From assembly GCF_041346925.1 (NCBI RefSeq), contig NZ_CP166840.1, forward strand, positions 2,044,501 to 2,108,500: 64,000 nucleotides of DNA, in the 5' to 3' direction. Position 1 is the first letter of the stretch, and each line of letters opens with the position of its first letter. The translations under genes and the position numbers were made by a program. Positions 47,835 through 57,406 of this stretch are shown here, piece after piece. The notes below the pieces were generated by a model, which worked only from the letters and a program-made list of their open reading frames with translations, was not told where the DNA came from and ran no database searches. This DNA comes from Agaribacterium sp. ZY112. GTDB taxonomy: Bacteria > Pseudomonadota > Gammaproteobacteria > Pseudomonadales > Cellvibrionaceae.

Positions 47835-50531
47835 TTAATGGGCTTGTTCTTTTTTGATTTGGCGATCTAGGCGGCGGCAGATTTTATCTTGCAGTTCTTC
47901 ACAAAGAGCAACATCACTTAGCGGATTACCGGCTACATCGGTAATAAAAAAGATATCCTCAACTCGTTCGCCTAAAGTAGAGATGCGAGCGTTGTGAACG
48001 ATGATTTCTTCCTCCATAAAGGCTTGTGCAATTGTGGCCAAGAAACCTGGACGGTCGGGGCTGATGACTTCAAGCACGGTGTAGCCGCTGACAATATCAT
48101 TGCTTAAACTCGTGCGAGTCGGTGTTGGAAATTGTTTAAGCGCGCGTGGTGTTCTACGTTTAACAATGTCGGAATATTCACCAACTAAGGCTAATTCCTC
48201 TTGCAAGGCGTCGTGAATTTTTTTGCTTAGTTCTGGGTCATCACCAAGAGGGTCAAAGTTTTCATTTAATACGTAAAAAGTATCAAGGGTATAGCCATTG
48301 GCACTTTGGTAAATTTTGGCATCTTGAATATTTAAACCAAGTTGTGCAAGGCAGGTTGTCGCGGCAATAAAGACATGGCGAGCGTCTTTAGCCCAAATAA
48401 AAATTTGAGTTGCGCCTGCAAGTTGACCGTTGGTTGTTTCGCTCACCAAAATAAGTGGTTTTGGACTGTTGTGTGTGCTCCATGCTTCAGTTTGGTTGGC
48501 GATATCAATATGGCTTTCGCGAATAAAATATTCGTCGCCCATGTCTCGCCATAGCTCGTGAGCTTGTGCACGACTAATGTCTTTATCTGCGAGGCGTGCA
48601 AGCGCTAGGTTTTGAGTCTCCTCAATAATCTCTTGTTTGTCGACGGTGTTTTCTAAACCTCGTCTCAGTGCACGCTTAGTCTCTAGATAGAGCTGCCGCA
48701 TCAAGCTTGCTCGCCAGTTGTTCCAGACCTCAGGGTTGGTTGCGCACATATCGGCAACAGTTAATACATAGAGGAAGTCAAGCCGGCGCTGGTCGCCAAC
48801 TAAGAGTGCAAAGTCTCGAATAACATCGGGGTCGCTGATGTCCTTTTTCTGTGAGATATGACTCATCAATAGATGTTTTTCTACCAGCCAAGCAACTAAG
48901 CGAGTTTCTTTACCTGAAAGCCCATGCTCTTGGCAGAATTCAGTGGCATCAACCGCACCTAGCTCGCTGTGGTCACCGCCACGGCCTTTGGCAATATCAT
49001 GAAATAAGCCGGTAATATAAAGAAGCTCTGGTCGTGCAATATGACGCATAATATGTGCGGCAATAGGAAAAAGTTTTTCCTCTTCTTTTTGGGTAAAGCG
49101 TCGAATATTTCTAATAAGTAATAAGGTGTGTGCATCAACGGTGTAGCGATGAAATAAGTCGTGCTGCATTTGCCCTGTGATTTTTCCAAAGGCAGGTAAA
49201 TAGCGCCCGAGAACACCGTAGCGCTTCATTCTTCCGAGCTGGGTAACAAGACCATAATCTATTGAAAATATTGCTAAAAACATTGCGCGATTAGCGGCGT
49301 CTTTTCGGAAGGCGTCGTCAATTAAAATGCGCTTCTCTCGAATCAATCGGATAGTTGATCCACGAATACCGCTAATGGAAGGGTCTTTACCCATTAATAC
49401 AAATATTTCTAATAAAGCACTTGGGTTTTGGTCAAACACTTGTGGCTGCACAACTTCGATATAGTTGTCGTGTAGCTGAAAGCGCTCATTGATTGCTATG
49501 ATCTCGTGTTTTCCATCTCGATCATTAATTTTCTCATCGAGATAGGCAAGTAGCACATCGTTGAGCTCGCGAAGAGAAATCACCACGCGATAATATTTAT
49601 GCATAAAGCGTTCAACAGCTAGGTTGCTGTCACTATCTTTATAGCCAAATAATGCGGCGAGTTCGCGCTGATATTCAAACAGCAGGCGTTCTTCGGCGCG
49701 GCCGCTGACCATGTGCAGACCAAAGCGAACCGCCCACAGAAACTCTTCTGCACCACGCAGCATGGCAAATTCACGTTCGGTGAAAAAATCTTGGCCTTCC
49801 AGTTGCCGTAAAGTACGAACACCGAAGTAGCGTTTAGCAACCCACTTGATCATTTGTAGGTCACGCAAACCGCCTGGGGCATTTTTAATGTTGGGCTCTA
49901 GGTTGCACTCGGTGTTGTTATGTTTTTGATGGCGCTGAATCTGCTCGTCCCATTTTGCGGCAAAAAACTCCTTCATCGGCCACATATGTTTTGGGCCTGT
50001 GGCTTCTTGCAGTTTGAGGCAGAGAGAGCTATTGCCCGCTAAAGGGCGGGATTCTTGTAAGTTTGTGGCTACGGTAATGTCTTCACGAGCGATCGTTAGG
50101 CACTCACTTAAGGTGCGCACGCTAGAGCCTATTTCTAGGCCTATGTCCCAGAGCATGGTAACGAATGCTTGCAGTTGTTCGTTGTATTTATCGCCCACGT
50201 TGTTATCAAATAGGATAAGAAGGTCTATATCACTGTGGGGGTGTAGTTCGCCGCGGCCGTAACCACCTACGGCGATTAAGCAGGCATCGTTATCCCAGTC
50301 TTGGCTGAGCCATGCATAGTGCAGAATGATGTCAATAAAAGTGGCGCGCTCTTCAATCAGGATGCGTATGCTGTCACCTTCTTTAAAGCGCATATCAAAG
50401 TGAGCGTTCATACCGCAAATAGCATCTTTAAAGGTTTTGATTAACGCTTGCTCTTTGAGGTTTTGGCGAAAAAGTTTTTGATTAAAACTTAACGGCTGGC
50501 ATGTGTATTCTGGGATCTGATCCACATGCAT
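47835..50531 (-). CDS. glnD: Bifunctional PII uridylyltransferase / uridylyl-removing enzyme GlnD
   Basis: This is the nitrogen sensor: it uridylylates PII proteins at low glutamine and reverses this at high glutamine. The 898 residues have the nucleotidyltransferase motif VGGYGRGELHPHSDIDLLI with D101/D103, an HD hydrolase domain (GLFHDIAKGRGGDHSELGA, about residue 510), and two C-terminal ACT domains that sense glutamine. It overlaps the map stop by one base (TAATG). The P-II gene is not in the window. Confidence 0.97.
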   Translation of the reverse strand: MHVDQIPEYTCQPLSFNQKLFRQNLKEQALIKTFKDAICGMNAHFDMRFKEGDSIRILIEERATFIDIILHYAWLSQDWDNDACLIAVGGYGRGELHPHSDIDLLILFDNNVGDKYNEQLQAFVTMLWDIGLEIGSSVRTLSECLTIAREDITVATNLQESRPLAGNSSLCLKLQEATGPKHMWPMKEFFAAKWDEQIQRHQKHNNTECNLEPNIKNAPGGLRDLQMIKWVAKRYFGVRTLRQLEGQDFFTEREFAMLRGAEEFLWAVRFGLHMVSGRAEERLLFEYQRELAALFGYKDSDSNLAVERFMHKYYRVVISLRELNDVLLAYLDEKINDRDGKHEIIAINERFQLHDNYIEVVQPQVFDQNPSALLEIFVLMGKDPSISGIRGSTIRLIREKRILIDDAFRKDAANRAMFLAIFSIDYGLVTQLGRMKRYGVLGRYLPAFGKITGQMQHDLFHRYTVDAHTLLLIRNIRRFTQKEEEKLFPIAAHIMRHIARPELLYITGLFHDIAKGRGGDHSELGAVDATEFCQEHGLSGKETRLVAWLVEKHLLMSHISQKKDISDPDVIRDFALLVGDQRRLDFLYVLTVADMCATNPEVWNNWRASLMRQLYLETKRALRRGLENTVDKQEIIEETQNLALARLADKDISRAQAHELWRDMGDEYFIRESHIDIANQTEAWSTHNSPKPLILVSETTNGQLAGATQIFIWAKDARHVFIAATTCLAQLGLNIQDAKIYQSANGYTLDTFYVLNENFDPLGDDPELSKKIHDALQEELALVGEYSDIVKRRTPRALKQFPTPTRTSLSNDIVSGYTVLEVISPDRPGFLATIAQAFMEEEIIVHNARISTLGERVEDIFFITDVAGNPLSDVALCEELQDKICRRLDRQIKKEQAH

Positions 50532-51301
50532 TAGAAGTTTTCCTCTTTGCGGGCAGTAAGCACTTCGACTCCGTCTTTTGTTACCGCGAGGGTGTGTTCG
50601 AACTGGGCAGAAAGACGGCCATCTTTAGTTTCAACTGTCCACTGGTCGCCTTTAAGCTTGGTGTGACGCTTGCCTGCATTAACCATAGGCTCGATGGTAA
50701 AGCACATGCCTTCTTTAAGCTCTAGGCCTGTCCCTTTACGCCCATAATGCAATACTTGAGGGTCTTCATGGAATCCTTTACCAATGCCGTGGCCACAGTA
50801 CTCACGTACGATGCTGTAGTGATTGGCTTCAGCGTGGCTTTGTGTGGCGTGGCCGATGTCGCCGAGTGTGGCTCCTGGTTTAACTAGAGCAATGGCCTTG
50901 TACATGGCTTCTTGGGTGACTTTGCAAAGGCGAGCCGCATGGGGCGCGACTTTGCCGACGTAAAACATTTTACTGGTGTCACCGTGGTAGCCTTTATAGA
51001 TTACGGTGATATCAATATTAATGATGTCGCCGTCTTTAAGCGTCTTCTTTTCAGATGGAATGCCGTGACACACCACCTGATTGACCGAAGTACAGATAGA
51101 CTTAGGAAAGCCTTTGTAGTTAAGCGGTGCGGGAATCGCATTAAGGGTATTAACGATATAGTTATGACAAATGCGGTCTAGCTCCGCAGTTGTGACGCCA
51201 GGCTTTACGTGTTCTTCAATCATTTCCAGCACTTCGGCGGCCATACGGCCGGCAATACGCATGTGCTCTATCTCTTCTGGGGTCTTGATAATGACAGCCA
51301 T
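50531..51301 (-). CDS. map: Methionine aminopeptidase, type I
   Basis: It removes the initiator methionine. The 256 residues carry the metal-binding His/Asp/Glu set: CHGIPS, DIINIDITVIYKGYHGDTSKMF, HGIGKGFHEDPQV and FTIEPMVN. ATG 51301, preceded by AGAGAG, gives the normal N-terminus; a longer frame upstream is not needed. It is divergent from rpsB, with a lipid A-type acyltransferase gene between them. Confidence 0.97.
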   Translation of the reverse strand: MAVIIKTPEEIEHMRIAGRMAAEVLEMIEEHVKPGVTTAELDRICHNYIVNTLNAIPAPLNYKGFPKSICTSVNQVVCHGIPSEKKTLKDGDIINIDITVIYKGYHGDTSKMFYVGKVAPHAARLCKVTQEAMYKAIALVKPGATLGDIGHATQSHAEANHYSIVREYCGHGIGKGFHEDPQVLHYGRKGTGLELKEGMCFTIEPMVNAGKRHTKLKGDQWTVETKDGRLSAQFEHTLAVTKDGVEVLTARKEENF

Positions 51302-51523
51302 GAATCTCTCTTTGTGCTCAGTTATGCATCTTGGCCGCGTAGGTAGATTGTGCAGCCCTATAAATGTCGCCATTCTAAACCATAAGTAAGCATTTGCCGA
51401 TGCGAAGGCGTACACCTTGCTTTCATATCGTATTCTTGCCGCCTTGTTGTTACTTGGGCTCATTGACTGGCATGGGGCTTTGCCTAAAAATGGCAGGCTT
51501 GTTCTAAGCAGATAAGCACTCTC

Positions 51524-52441
51524 ATGTTTCTATTTAATAAGCGTTGTTGGCACCCTAAGTATTGGGCTTTGGCTATTTTATTGGCTTTTTTCTGGTTGCT
51601 GGCGCGCTTGCCTAATTCGACAGTTTTTCCTATGGGGCGTGCAGTAGGGCGCTTGATTTATCTTTTGAGTAAGAAAACGCGTCGAACTACTGAGGTTAAT
51701 TTGCGCTTGGTTCAGCCGGGTAAAGATGATGCTTATTATAAAGCGGCCGTAAAAGAGTGTTGTCTTGAGCTGGGTATTTCCTTTATGGAAACCTTCTTCT
51801 TTTGGTTTAACGACCCTGCAAAGTTTGTAGAGGGGCGTTATCGTTTGGATGGAGAGGAGCACTGGCAGGCGGCGCTCGCTCAGGATAAGGGTATTATTGT
51901 TTTGCTTATCCATATGGGCGCCATTGATATGACCGGTATATTTCTCCAGTATTTTGGTACCGAGGGGCGTGAAGTTGTTGCCACTTATCGTGATTCAGAC
52001 CCCGTGGTCAATGCCTTTTTGGAGGGGCGCCGCCATCGTTTGTGCACCCGTCTACTGTCGTCGACTGATCAGCGTGGTGTTATGCGTGCGCTTAGAAATA
52101 AAGGCATGGTTTGGTATCCAGCGGATATCGAGGTGAGTAATAGCGCCTCTTTGTTTGCGCCTATTATGGGGGTCCCCGCCAGTACCCCAGCGATTCTTCC
52201 GCGCTTAGCTTCTTCGGGCAAGGCGCTGGTATTGCCTTTTACCATATATCGAGATGGCTCCACCTATCGCGGTCGAGTTTTTCCTGCGTTTGAGAATTAC
52301 CCCAGTGGTGACTTGCAGGCGGATACTAATAAGGTGAATGAGGCGATCGGCGATATGATTGAGCCCCAGCTCCTTCGTTACTGGTGGGTGATTAAGCGCT
52401 TTAAGCATATGCCTGATGGTGGGCGCCGCGATTATAGTTAG
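51524..52441 (+). CDS. LpxL/HtrB-type lysophospholipid acyltransferase
   Basis: The 305-residue inner-membrane enzyme begins with one hydrophobic helix (about 12-32). Motifs: catalytic H-x4-D in LIHMGAIDMTG, YRDSDPVVNAFLEG, and FAPIMGVPASTPAILPRLA. The family adds a secondary acyl chain to lipid A. The usual E-ending motif HLGNWE is replaced by HMGAID, so I cannot tell LpxL, LpxM or LpxP. It has its own gap of 222 bp from map and may be single. Confidence 0.82.
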   Translation: MFLFNKRCWHPKYWALAILLAFFWLLARLPNSTVFPMGRAVGRLIYLLSKKTRRTTEVNLRLVQPGKDDAYYKAAVKECCLELGISFMETFFFWFNDPAKFVEGRYRLDGEEHWQAALAQDKGIIVLLIHMGAIDMTGIFLQYFGTEGREVVATYRDSDPVVNAFLEGRRHRLCTRLLSSTDQRGVMRALRNKGMVWYPADIEVSNSASLFAPIMGVPASTPAILPRLASSGKALVLPFTIYRDGSTYRGRVFPAFENYPSGDLQADTNKVNEAIGDMIEPQLLRYWWVIKRFKHMPDGGRRDYS

Positions 52442-52469
52442 GTGGATGGCAATGACTTTGGCTTGAGTT

Positions 52470-52498
52470 TTGGTTTTTTGGGTTTTTTGTGGTATAAA
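52470..52498 (+). promoter_or_regulatory. Putative promoter of rpsB
   Basis: TTGGTT (-35, 52470-52475), a 17-bp spacer and TATAAA (-10, 52493-52498), followed by a GC-rich start region typical of growth-rate-controlled ribosomal promoters (GCGCGCC, 52499-52505). Confidence 0.45.
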
Positions 52499-52622
52499 GC
52501 GCGCCCCGAATGTTTCGGGCTAAATCACACGCCTATCTGTATCTGAATCTGGGTGCCCCATGTGGGTTGGGTTCTAGGGCTAGGCGGACGTAATAACCCT
52601 AATGTATTAAAAGGTAAATCCT
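52499..52622 (+). promoter_or_regulatory. Putative rpsB leader with S2 autoregulation
   Basis: About 120 nt of untranslated leader before rpsB. It has a hairpin CCCGAA-TGT-TTCGGG (52505-52519) and a second pairing of GCCTA (about 52531) with TAGGC (about 52580) around a GGGTGCCCC region. Gammaproteobacterial rpsB leaders fold and bind S2 to repress rpsB-tsf. Whether this leader has the conserved S2 motif has not been tested. Confidence 0.4.
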
Positions 52623-53354
52623 ATGCCACAAGTAAGCATGCGCGATATGCTATCTGCAGGTGTCCACTTTGGTCACCAAACTCGTTACTGGAATCCTAAG
52701 ATGGGTCAATTCATCTTTGGTGCGCGTAACAAGATTCATATTATTAACCTAGAGCACACTGTGCCTAAGTTTAATGAAGCCCTAGACGTTGTTAAGCAAA
52801 TGGCTTCTCAGAAAAAACAAATTCTTTTTGTTGGTACCAAGCGTTCAGCTGGTAAGAGCATCAAAGAGCAGGCCGAGCGTGCAGGCCAGCCTTTTGTAAG
52901 CCACCGTTGGTTGGGTGGTATGTTGACTAACTACAAAACCATCCGTGCTTCTATCCGTCGTTACCGTGAGCTAAGTGTTCAGGCTACAGACGGTACTTTT
53001 GAAAAGCTAACTAAGAAAGAAGCGTTAATGCGCACTCGTATGATGGCTAAGCTAGAGCTATCTATCGGTGGTATTAAAGATATGGGCGGTTTGCCTGATG
53101 CGTTGTTTGTAGTTGATGTTGATCATGAGCGCATTGCTATTCAGGAAGCTAACAAGCTAGGTATACCAGTGATTGGTGTTGTTGATACTAACAGCAACCC
53201 TGAAGGTATTGACTACGTTATCCCTGGTAACGATGATGCGATTCGTGCGATCAAGCTTTACACTGCAGCGATGGCTGATGCTTGTCTTGAAGGTAAGGCT
53301 GCAACTGCAGAAGTGCCTAATAAAGATGAGTTTGTTGAGCAAGCTGGCGAATAA
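52623..53354 (+). CDS. rpsB: 30S ribosomal protein S2
   Basis: S2 binds late at the 30S head-body hinge and with S1. The 243 residues begin with [23 protein letters not shown], include the [10 protein letters not shown] motif, and are close to the usual length. AAAGG precedes the ATG. It is first in the rpsB-tsf unit; a hairpin lies between the two genes. Confidence 0.98.
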   Translation: MPQVSMRDMLSAGVHFGHQTRYWNPKMGQFIFGARNKIHIINLEHTVPKFNEALDVVKQMASQKKQILFVGTKRSAGKSIKEQAERAGQPFVSHRWLGGMLTNYKTIRASIRRYRELSVQATDGTFEKLTKKEALMRTRMMAKLELSIGGIKDMGGLPDALFVVDVDHERIAIQEANKLGIPVIGVVDTNSNPEGIDYVIPGNDDAIRAIKLYTAAMADACLEGKAATAEVPNKDEFVEQAGE

Positions 53355-53373
53355 GCACTTGTCATAATTTTTT

Positions 53374-53406
53374 AAGCCGCCGTTACTACAGTAGCGGCGG
53401 CTTTTC
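53374..53406 (+). terminator. Intercistronic hairpin/attenuator between rpsB and tsf
   Basis: GCCGCCG and CGGCGGC with further pairing make an 11-bp stem (53376-53401) and TTTT follows. Position 20 bp after rpsB fits the known partial terminator that lowers tsf relative to rpsB. Confidence 0.75.
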
Positions 53407-53440
53407 CTATTTTATTACCCTTTGAATAGAGGACAGACGA

Positions 53441-54313
53441 ATGGCAGTTTCTGCGGCGTTGGTAAAAGAATTACGTGAGCGTACCGGCTTAGGTATGCTT
53501 GAGTGTAAAAAGGCTCTTAAAGAGACCGATGGTGATGTTGATCTTGCGATTGAAAATCTACGCAAGGCTTCTGGTCTAAAGGCAGCTAAAAAAGCAGGTC
53601 GTACTGCGGCGGACGGTGTTGTTGCCGCTAAAGTCGCTGAAGATGGCAGTTTTGGCGTTGTTGTTGAGGTTAACAGTGAGACCGACTTCGCTGCTCGTGA
53701 TGAGGGTTTCTTAGCTTTTGTTAGCACGGTTGTTGAAAAGGCTTTTGCTGAGAAGTCAGCTTCTGTAGAAGCGTTGGTTGATGAGTCTCTTGAGGCTGCA
53801 CGTCAGGCGCTAGTGCAGAAAATTGGTGAGAATATTGGTATTCGTCGTGTTCAGTTGGTTGAGGCTACTGAAGGTGTTGTGGCTGAATATGTTCACTCGA
53901 ATAACCGTATCGCTGTATTGGTTGAGTTGAAAGGCGGTGAAACTGCTGTTGCTAAAGATGTTGCCATGCACGTTGCTGCTAGCAATCCTCAGGTTATTCG
54001 TCCTGAAGATATGCCAGCTGACATGCTTAAGAAAGAAGAAGATGTGATCAAGGCGCAGCCGGATATGGAAGGCAAGCCTGCTGAGATTGTTGAGAAAATG
54101 ATGGGTGGCCGTATCAAGAAATTCTTGAAAGAGAATTCTTTGGTTGAGCAGCCGTTTGTTAAAAACCCTGATCAAACCGTTGGTCAGTTGGTTAAAGCTG
54201 CTGGTGCTGACATTGCTTCTGTTGCTCGCTTTGAAGTGGGTGAAGGCATTGAGGTTGAAGAGGCTGATTTTGCAGCTGAAGTTGCAGCTCAGGTCGCTGC
54301 TTCCAAGGCGTAA
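53441..54313 (+). CDS. tsf: Elongation factor Ts
   Basis: It recycles EF-Tu-GDP to EF-Tu-GTP. The 290 residues have the N-terminal UBA-like domain ([19 protein letters not shown]) and the core with [18 protein letters not shown] that contacts EF-Tu. AGAGGA precedes the ATG. It ends with a strong terminator before pyrH. Confidence 0.98.
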   Translation: MAVSAALVKELRERTGLGMLECKKALKETDGDVDLAIENLRKASGLKAAKKAGRTAADGVVAAKVAEDGSFGVVVEVNSETDFAARDEGFLAFVSTVVEKAFAEKSASVEALVDESLEAARQALVQKIGENIGIRRVQLVEATEGVVAEYVHSNNRIAVLVELKGGETAVAKDVAMHVAASNPQVIRPEDMPADMLKKEEDVIKAQPDMEGKPAEIVEKMMGGRIKKFLKENSLVEQPFVKNPDQTVGQLVKAAGADIASVARFEVGEGIEVEEADFAAEVAAQVAASKA

Positions 54314-54364
54314 TAGCTCTTTGATTAAAGCTTAATCAGTCTGTCTTTTCAGGCTGTATTTCTT

Positions 54365-54394
54365 AAAAAGGCGGAATATCTATTCCGCCTTTTT
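54365..54394 (+). terminator. Intrinsic terminator after tsf
   Basis: AAAAAGGCGGAATA (54365-54378) pairs with TATTCCGCC plus T5 (54381-54394). It is 52 bp after the tsf stop. Confidence 0.93.
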
Positions 54395-54437
54395 GCTGTT
54401 AGAATTCCCCAAATTTTCTGCGCACAGGACAATCAAT

Positions 54438-55178
54438 ATGGCCTCAACCCGTGACCGTAAATATAAACGAATTCTACTGAAGCTTAGTGGCGAACAGTTA
54501 ATGGGGGAGCAGGGTTTTGGTATCGACCCTGCGGTGCTAGATAAAATGGCCTTAGAAATTGGTCAGTTAGTTGGTATTGGTGTGCAGGTCGGCTTAGTGA
54601 TTGGCGGCGGTAACTTGTTTCGTGGCGCAGCTTTAAGTGACGCGGGCTTAGATCGAGTAACTGGCGATCACATGGGCATGCTTGCAACAGTGATGAATGC
54701 CTTGGCTATGCGCGATGCGCTTGAGCGTTCAAATATCAGCTCTAATGTCATGAGCGCAATTCCTATGTCGGGTGTGGTTGAGCACTACGATCGTCGTAAA
54801 GCCATTCGCCAGCTTGAAAATGGTGAGGTGGTTATTTTCTCTGCAGGAACCGGTAACCCCTTCTTTACTACTGACTCTGCCGCGTGTTTGCGTGGTATTG
54901 AAGTCGAGGCCGAATTGGTATTAAAGGCCACTAAAGTTGATGGTGTTTATACTGCTGACCCAATGAAAGATCCAAACGCTACTCGCTATGACACGTTGAG
55001 TTACGACACGGTGCTAGCTGAGAAATTAGGCGTAATGGATTTAACTGCTATTTGCTTGTGTCAAGATCATCAAATGCCAGTACGCGTATTCCAAATGGAT
55101 AAAGCTGGGGCTTTATTGCGTATTGTTGTTGGTGAAGATGAAGGCACCTTGATCAAAGAGGAGAGTGTAAATGATTAA
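54438..55178 (+). CDS. pyrH: Uridylate kinase
   Basis: It phosphorylates UMP to UDP and is GTP-activated, UTP-inhibited. The 246 residues have [26 protein letters not shown], and [13 protein letters not shown] in the amino acid kinase fold. ATG 54438 has AGGA 8 nt before it; the frame runs upstream into the tsf terminator. It overlaps frr by 8 bp. Confidence 0.97.
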   Translation: MASTRDRKYKRILLKLSGEQLMGEQGFGIDPAVLDKMALEIGQLVGIGVQVGLVIGGGNLFRGAALSDAGLDRVTGDHMGMLATVMNALAMRDALERSNISSNVMSAIPMSGVVEHYDRRKAIRQLENGEVVIFSAGTGNPFFTTDSAACLRGIEVEAELVLKATKVDGVYTADPMKDPNATRYDTLSYDTVLAEKLGVMDLTAICLCQDHQMPVRVFQMDKAGALLRIVVGEDEGTLIKEESVND

Positions 55179-55728
55179 TGAGATTAAAGAAGAAGCTCAA
55201 ACCCGCATGACTAAAAGTATTGAGGCTTTAGGTGTGGCATTTAATAAAATTCGTACTGGCCGCGCTCATCCAAGCATTCTTGATGGTGTAAAAGTGAGCT
55301 ATTACGGCTCGGAAAGCCCGCTGTCTCAAGTGGCTAATGTAAGCGTGCTTGATGCTCGTACTTTGAGCATTTCTGCTTGGGATAAAAGCATGGTGCCTGA
55401 AATAGAAAAGGCCATCATGAAAAGCGATTTGGGCTTGAACCCTGCAACTACAGGTGAACTAATTCGTGTGCCTATGCCGGCATTGACGGAAGAGACGCGT
55501 AAAGATTTTATTAAGCACGCGCGTTCTGAAGCGGAGACGGCTCGTGTAGCTATCCGTAATATTCGTCGTGATGCTCTAGGTCAGGTGAAAGACCTGCTCA
55601 AAGAGAAAGAAATTTCTGAAGATGAAGATCGCCGCGCTGCTGACGATATTCAAAAGATTACCGATAAAAACATTAAACAAGTTGACGCTGATTTAAGTGT
55701 TAAAGAAAAAGATTTGATGGAAATATAA
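55171..55728 (+). CDS. frr: Ribosome recycling factor
   Basis: With EF-G it splits post-termination ribosomes. The 185 residues have the long helical bundle typical of RRF ([40 protein letters not shown]) and the hinge-domain segment [11 protein letters not shown]. Its start lies inside the pyrH end. Length is normal. Confidence 0.98.
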   Translation: MINEIKEEAQTRMTKSIEALGVAFNKIRTGRAHPSILDGVKVSYYGSESPLSQVANVSVLDARTLSISAWDKSMVPEIEKAIMKSDLGLNPATTGELIRVPMPALTEETRKDFIKHARSEAETARVAIRNIRRDALGQVKDLLKEKEISEDEDRRAADDIQKITDKNIKQVDADLSVKEKDLMEI

Positions 55729-55742
55729 GTCGGAGTCGAAAC

Positions 55743-56477
55743 GTGAGTGCAAAACAGCTACGCCATATTGCCATCATTATGGATGGTAATAACCGTTGGG
55801 CTCGAAGAGAAGGGCGCAGTGGTATTGCCGGCCATAAGGTCGGAGTTGAGCGTATCCGCGATGTGCTTTCGGCTTGTCGTGCACAAGGGGTTGAGGTTTT
55901 AACCCTGTTTGCATTTAGCTCTGAGAATTGGCGTCGTCCTCCTAAAGAGGTTGAAGCCTTGATGAGCTTGTTTTATAGCTACTTAAAAAAAGAAGCTAAG
56001 CAGTTAAAAAAAGAAGGGGTGCGCTTAAAGGTAATTGGTAATCGTGCTCGCTTTTCCCCTAAGTTACTTAAGGCAATCAACGATGCTGAAAGCATCGCTT
56101 CAGAAGGCGATGCAACTTTGTGCATTGCTGCTGATTATGGTGGTCGTTGGGATATTGCTAATGCCGCGAAAGAGCTTGCTATAAAAGTACGTGATGAGAA
56201 GCTTGATCCGGAGTTGATCGATGAGGACTTGCTTGGCCACTCTGTAACAACAGAGGGGCTGCCTGAGCTCGATTTATTGATTCGTACAGGAGGTGAGACG
56301 CGCATTTCGAACTTCCTGTTGTGGCAAGCGGCTTACGCTGAATTATTTTTTAGCCCTGTGTTGTGGCCTGAGTTTGGTGAAGAGGCCTTAAAGCAAGCAG
56401 TTGATTGTTTTTATGGTCGAGAGCGCCGCTTCGGTAAAACATCCGAACAGCTTGCGCAAGAGGCATCAGGTGCTTAA
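55743..56477 (+). CDS. uppS: Undecaprenyl diphosphate synthase
   Basis: It makes the C55 lipid carrier for peptidoglycan and other glycans. The 244 residues contain the cis-prenyltransferase signature IAIIMDGNNRWARREG, FAFSSENWRRP, and LLIRTGGETRISNFLLWQ. The start is GTG 55743 with GGAG upstream. It overlaps cdsA by 8 bp. Confidence 0.97.
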   Translation: MSAKQLRHIAIIMDGNNRWARREGRSGIAGHKVGVERIRDVLSACRAQGVEVLTLFAFSSENWRRPPKEVEALMSLFYSYLKKEAKQLKKEGVRLKVIGNRARFSPKLLKAINDAESIASEGDATLCIAADYGGRWDIANAAKELAIKVRDEKLDPELIDEDLLGHSVTTEGLPELDLLIRTGGETRISNFLLWQAAYAELFFSPVLWPEFGEEALKQAVDCFYGRERRFGKTSEQLAQEASGA

Positions 56478-57285
56478 ACAGCGTGTTATTACTGCCTCGG
56501 TGTTAATGCTGGGCTTTTTGTCGTTACTCTTTTTGAGTCCTTGGTTTGTATTTGTTGCGGTGATTGCAGGCGTGTTTGCTATAGGGGCTTGGGAATGGGC
56601 TAATTTAAGCGGGCTTATTTCTACTTGGGCTCGCTTGGCTTACACATTATTCATTGCCGCACTGGCCGTCGCGTTTTTCTATTTTTCGTCTTTTGCTGCA
56701 GAGACCGCTTTAACGGCTAAGGCCACTATTGTTGCCTGCACTTGGTGGGCGGTGGCTTTGCTGTGGGTGCAGTCTTATCCCGCTAGCAGCGTGTTATGGC
56801 GGCCTAAGTGGGTGCGCCTATTTATGGGTGGTTTGGTATTGCTTCCCGCTCTTTTTTCAGTGGCATGGCTTCGCCAGCAGGCGAATGGTATTGAATTAAT
56901 TCTTTTTGCATTGCTTTTGGTGGCAGCGGCTGACAGCGGCGCTTATTTTAGTGGTCGAGCTTTTGGTAAAGGTAAGTTGGCCCCAGCGGTGAGTCCTGGT
57001 AAAACATGGGCCGGAGTATGGGGAGGCTTGTTGCTTTCTTTATTGGTGGGCTTGGCTTATGGGTACTTTGTTTTGGCTCTGAGTCTGCCTTTCCTCTTAG
57101 TGTTGATTCCTCCTGTCGCGCTTGTATCGGTGCTTGGGGATTTGCTGGAAAGTATGCTTAAGCGCGAGCGAGGCATTAAAGACAGCGGCTCCATTTTGCC
57201 TGGGCATGGCGGCGTGCTCGATCGCTTGGATGGTGTTGTTGCTGCTATTCCTTTACTTGTTCTTGTGCTCGCTCACGCGAGTTGA
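56470..57285 (+). CDS. cdsA: Phosphatidate cytidylyltransferase
   Basis: It makes CDP-diacylglycerol, the precursor of all phospholipids, in the inner membrane. The 271 residues have about eight hydrophobic segments and the C-terminal signature SPGKTWAGVWGG, LGDLLESMLKR, and KDSGSILPGHGGVLDRLD. GTG 56470 lies just inside uppS. The next gene is rseP; dxr, normally between, is absent. Confidence 0.96.
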   Translation: MLKQRVITASVLMLGFLSLLFLSPWFVFVAVIAGVFAIGAWEWANLSGLISTWARLAYTLFIAALAVAFFYFSSFAAETALTAKATIVACTWWAVALLWVQSYPASSVLWRPKWVRLFMGGLVLLPALFSVAWLRQQANGIELILFALLLVAAADSGAYFSGRAFGKGKLAPAVSPGKTWAGVWGGLLLSLLVGLAYGYFVLALSLPFLLVLIPPVALVSVLGDLLESMLKRERGIKDSGSILPGHGGVLDRLDGVVAAIPLLVLVLAHAS

Positions 57286-57314
57286 TTTATCAATAAATGT
57301 ACAATTGATCATCC

Positions 57315-57343
57315 GGAACTTATATCAGGTGGCTGTGGTCAGA
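57315..57343 (+). promoter_or_regulatory. Sigma-E-type promoter of rseP-bamA-skp-lpxD-fabZ-lpxA
   Basis: GGAACTT (57315-57321), a 17-bp spacer and TCAGA (57339-57343) fit the sigma-E form. It lies about 65 bp before the rseP GTG. E. coli has a sigma-E promoter for the same gene run. A hairpin GCCAGA-N6-TCTGGC (57363-57380) lies between it and rseP. Confidence 0.65.
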
Positions 57344-57406
57344 TTGTGATGCTAATAAAAACGCCAGACCGTGTTCTGGCATCGCTCTTAAGCTGAGGAA
57401 AGCTGG

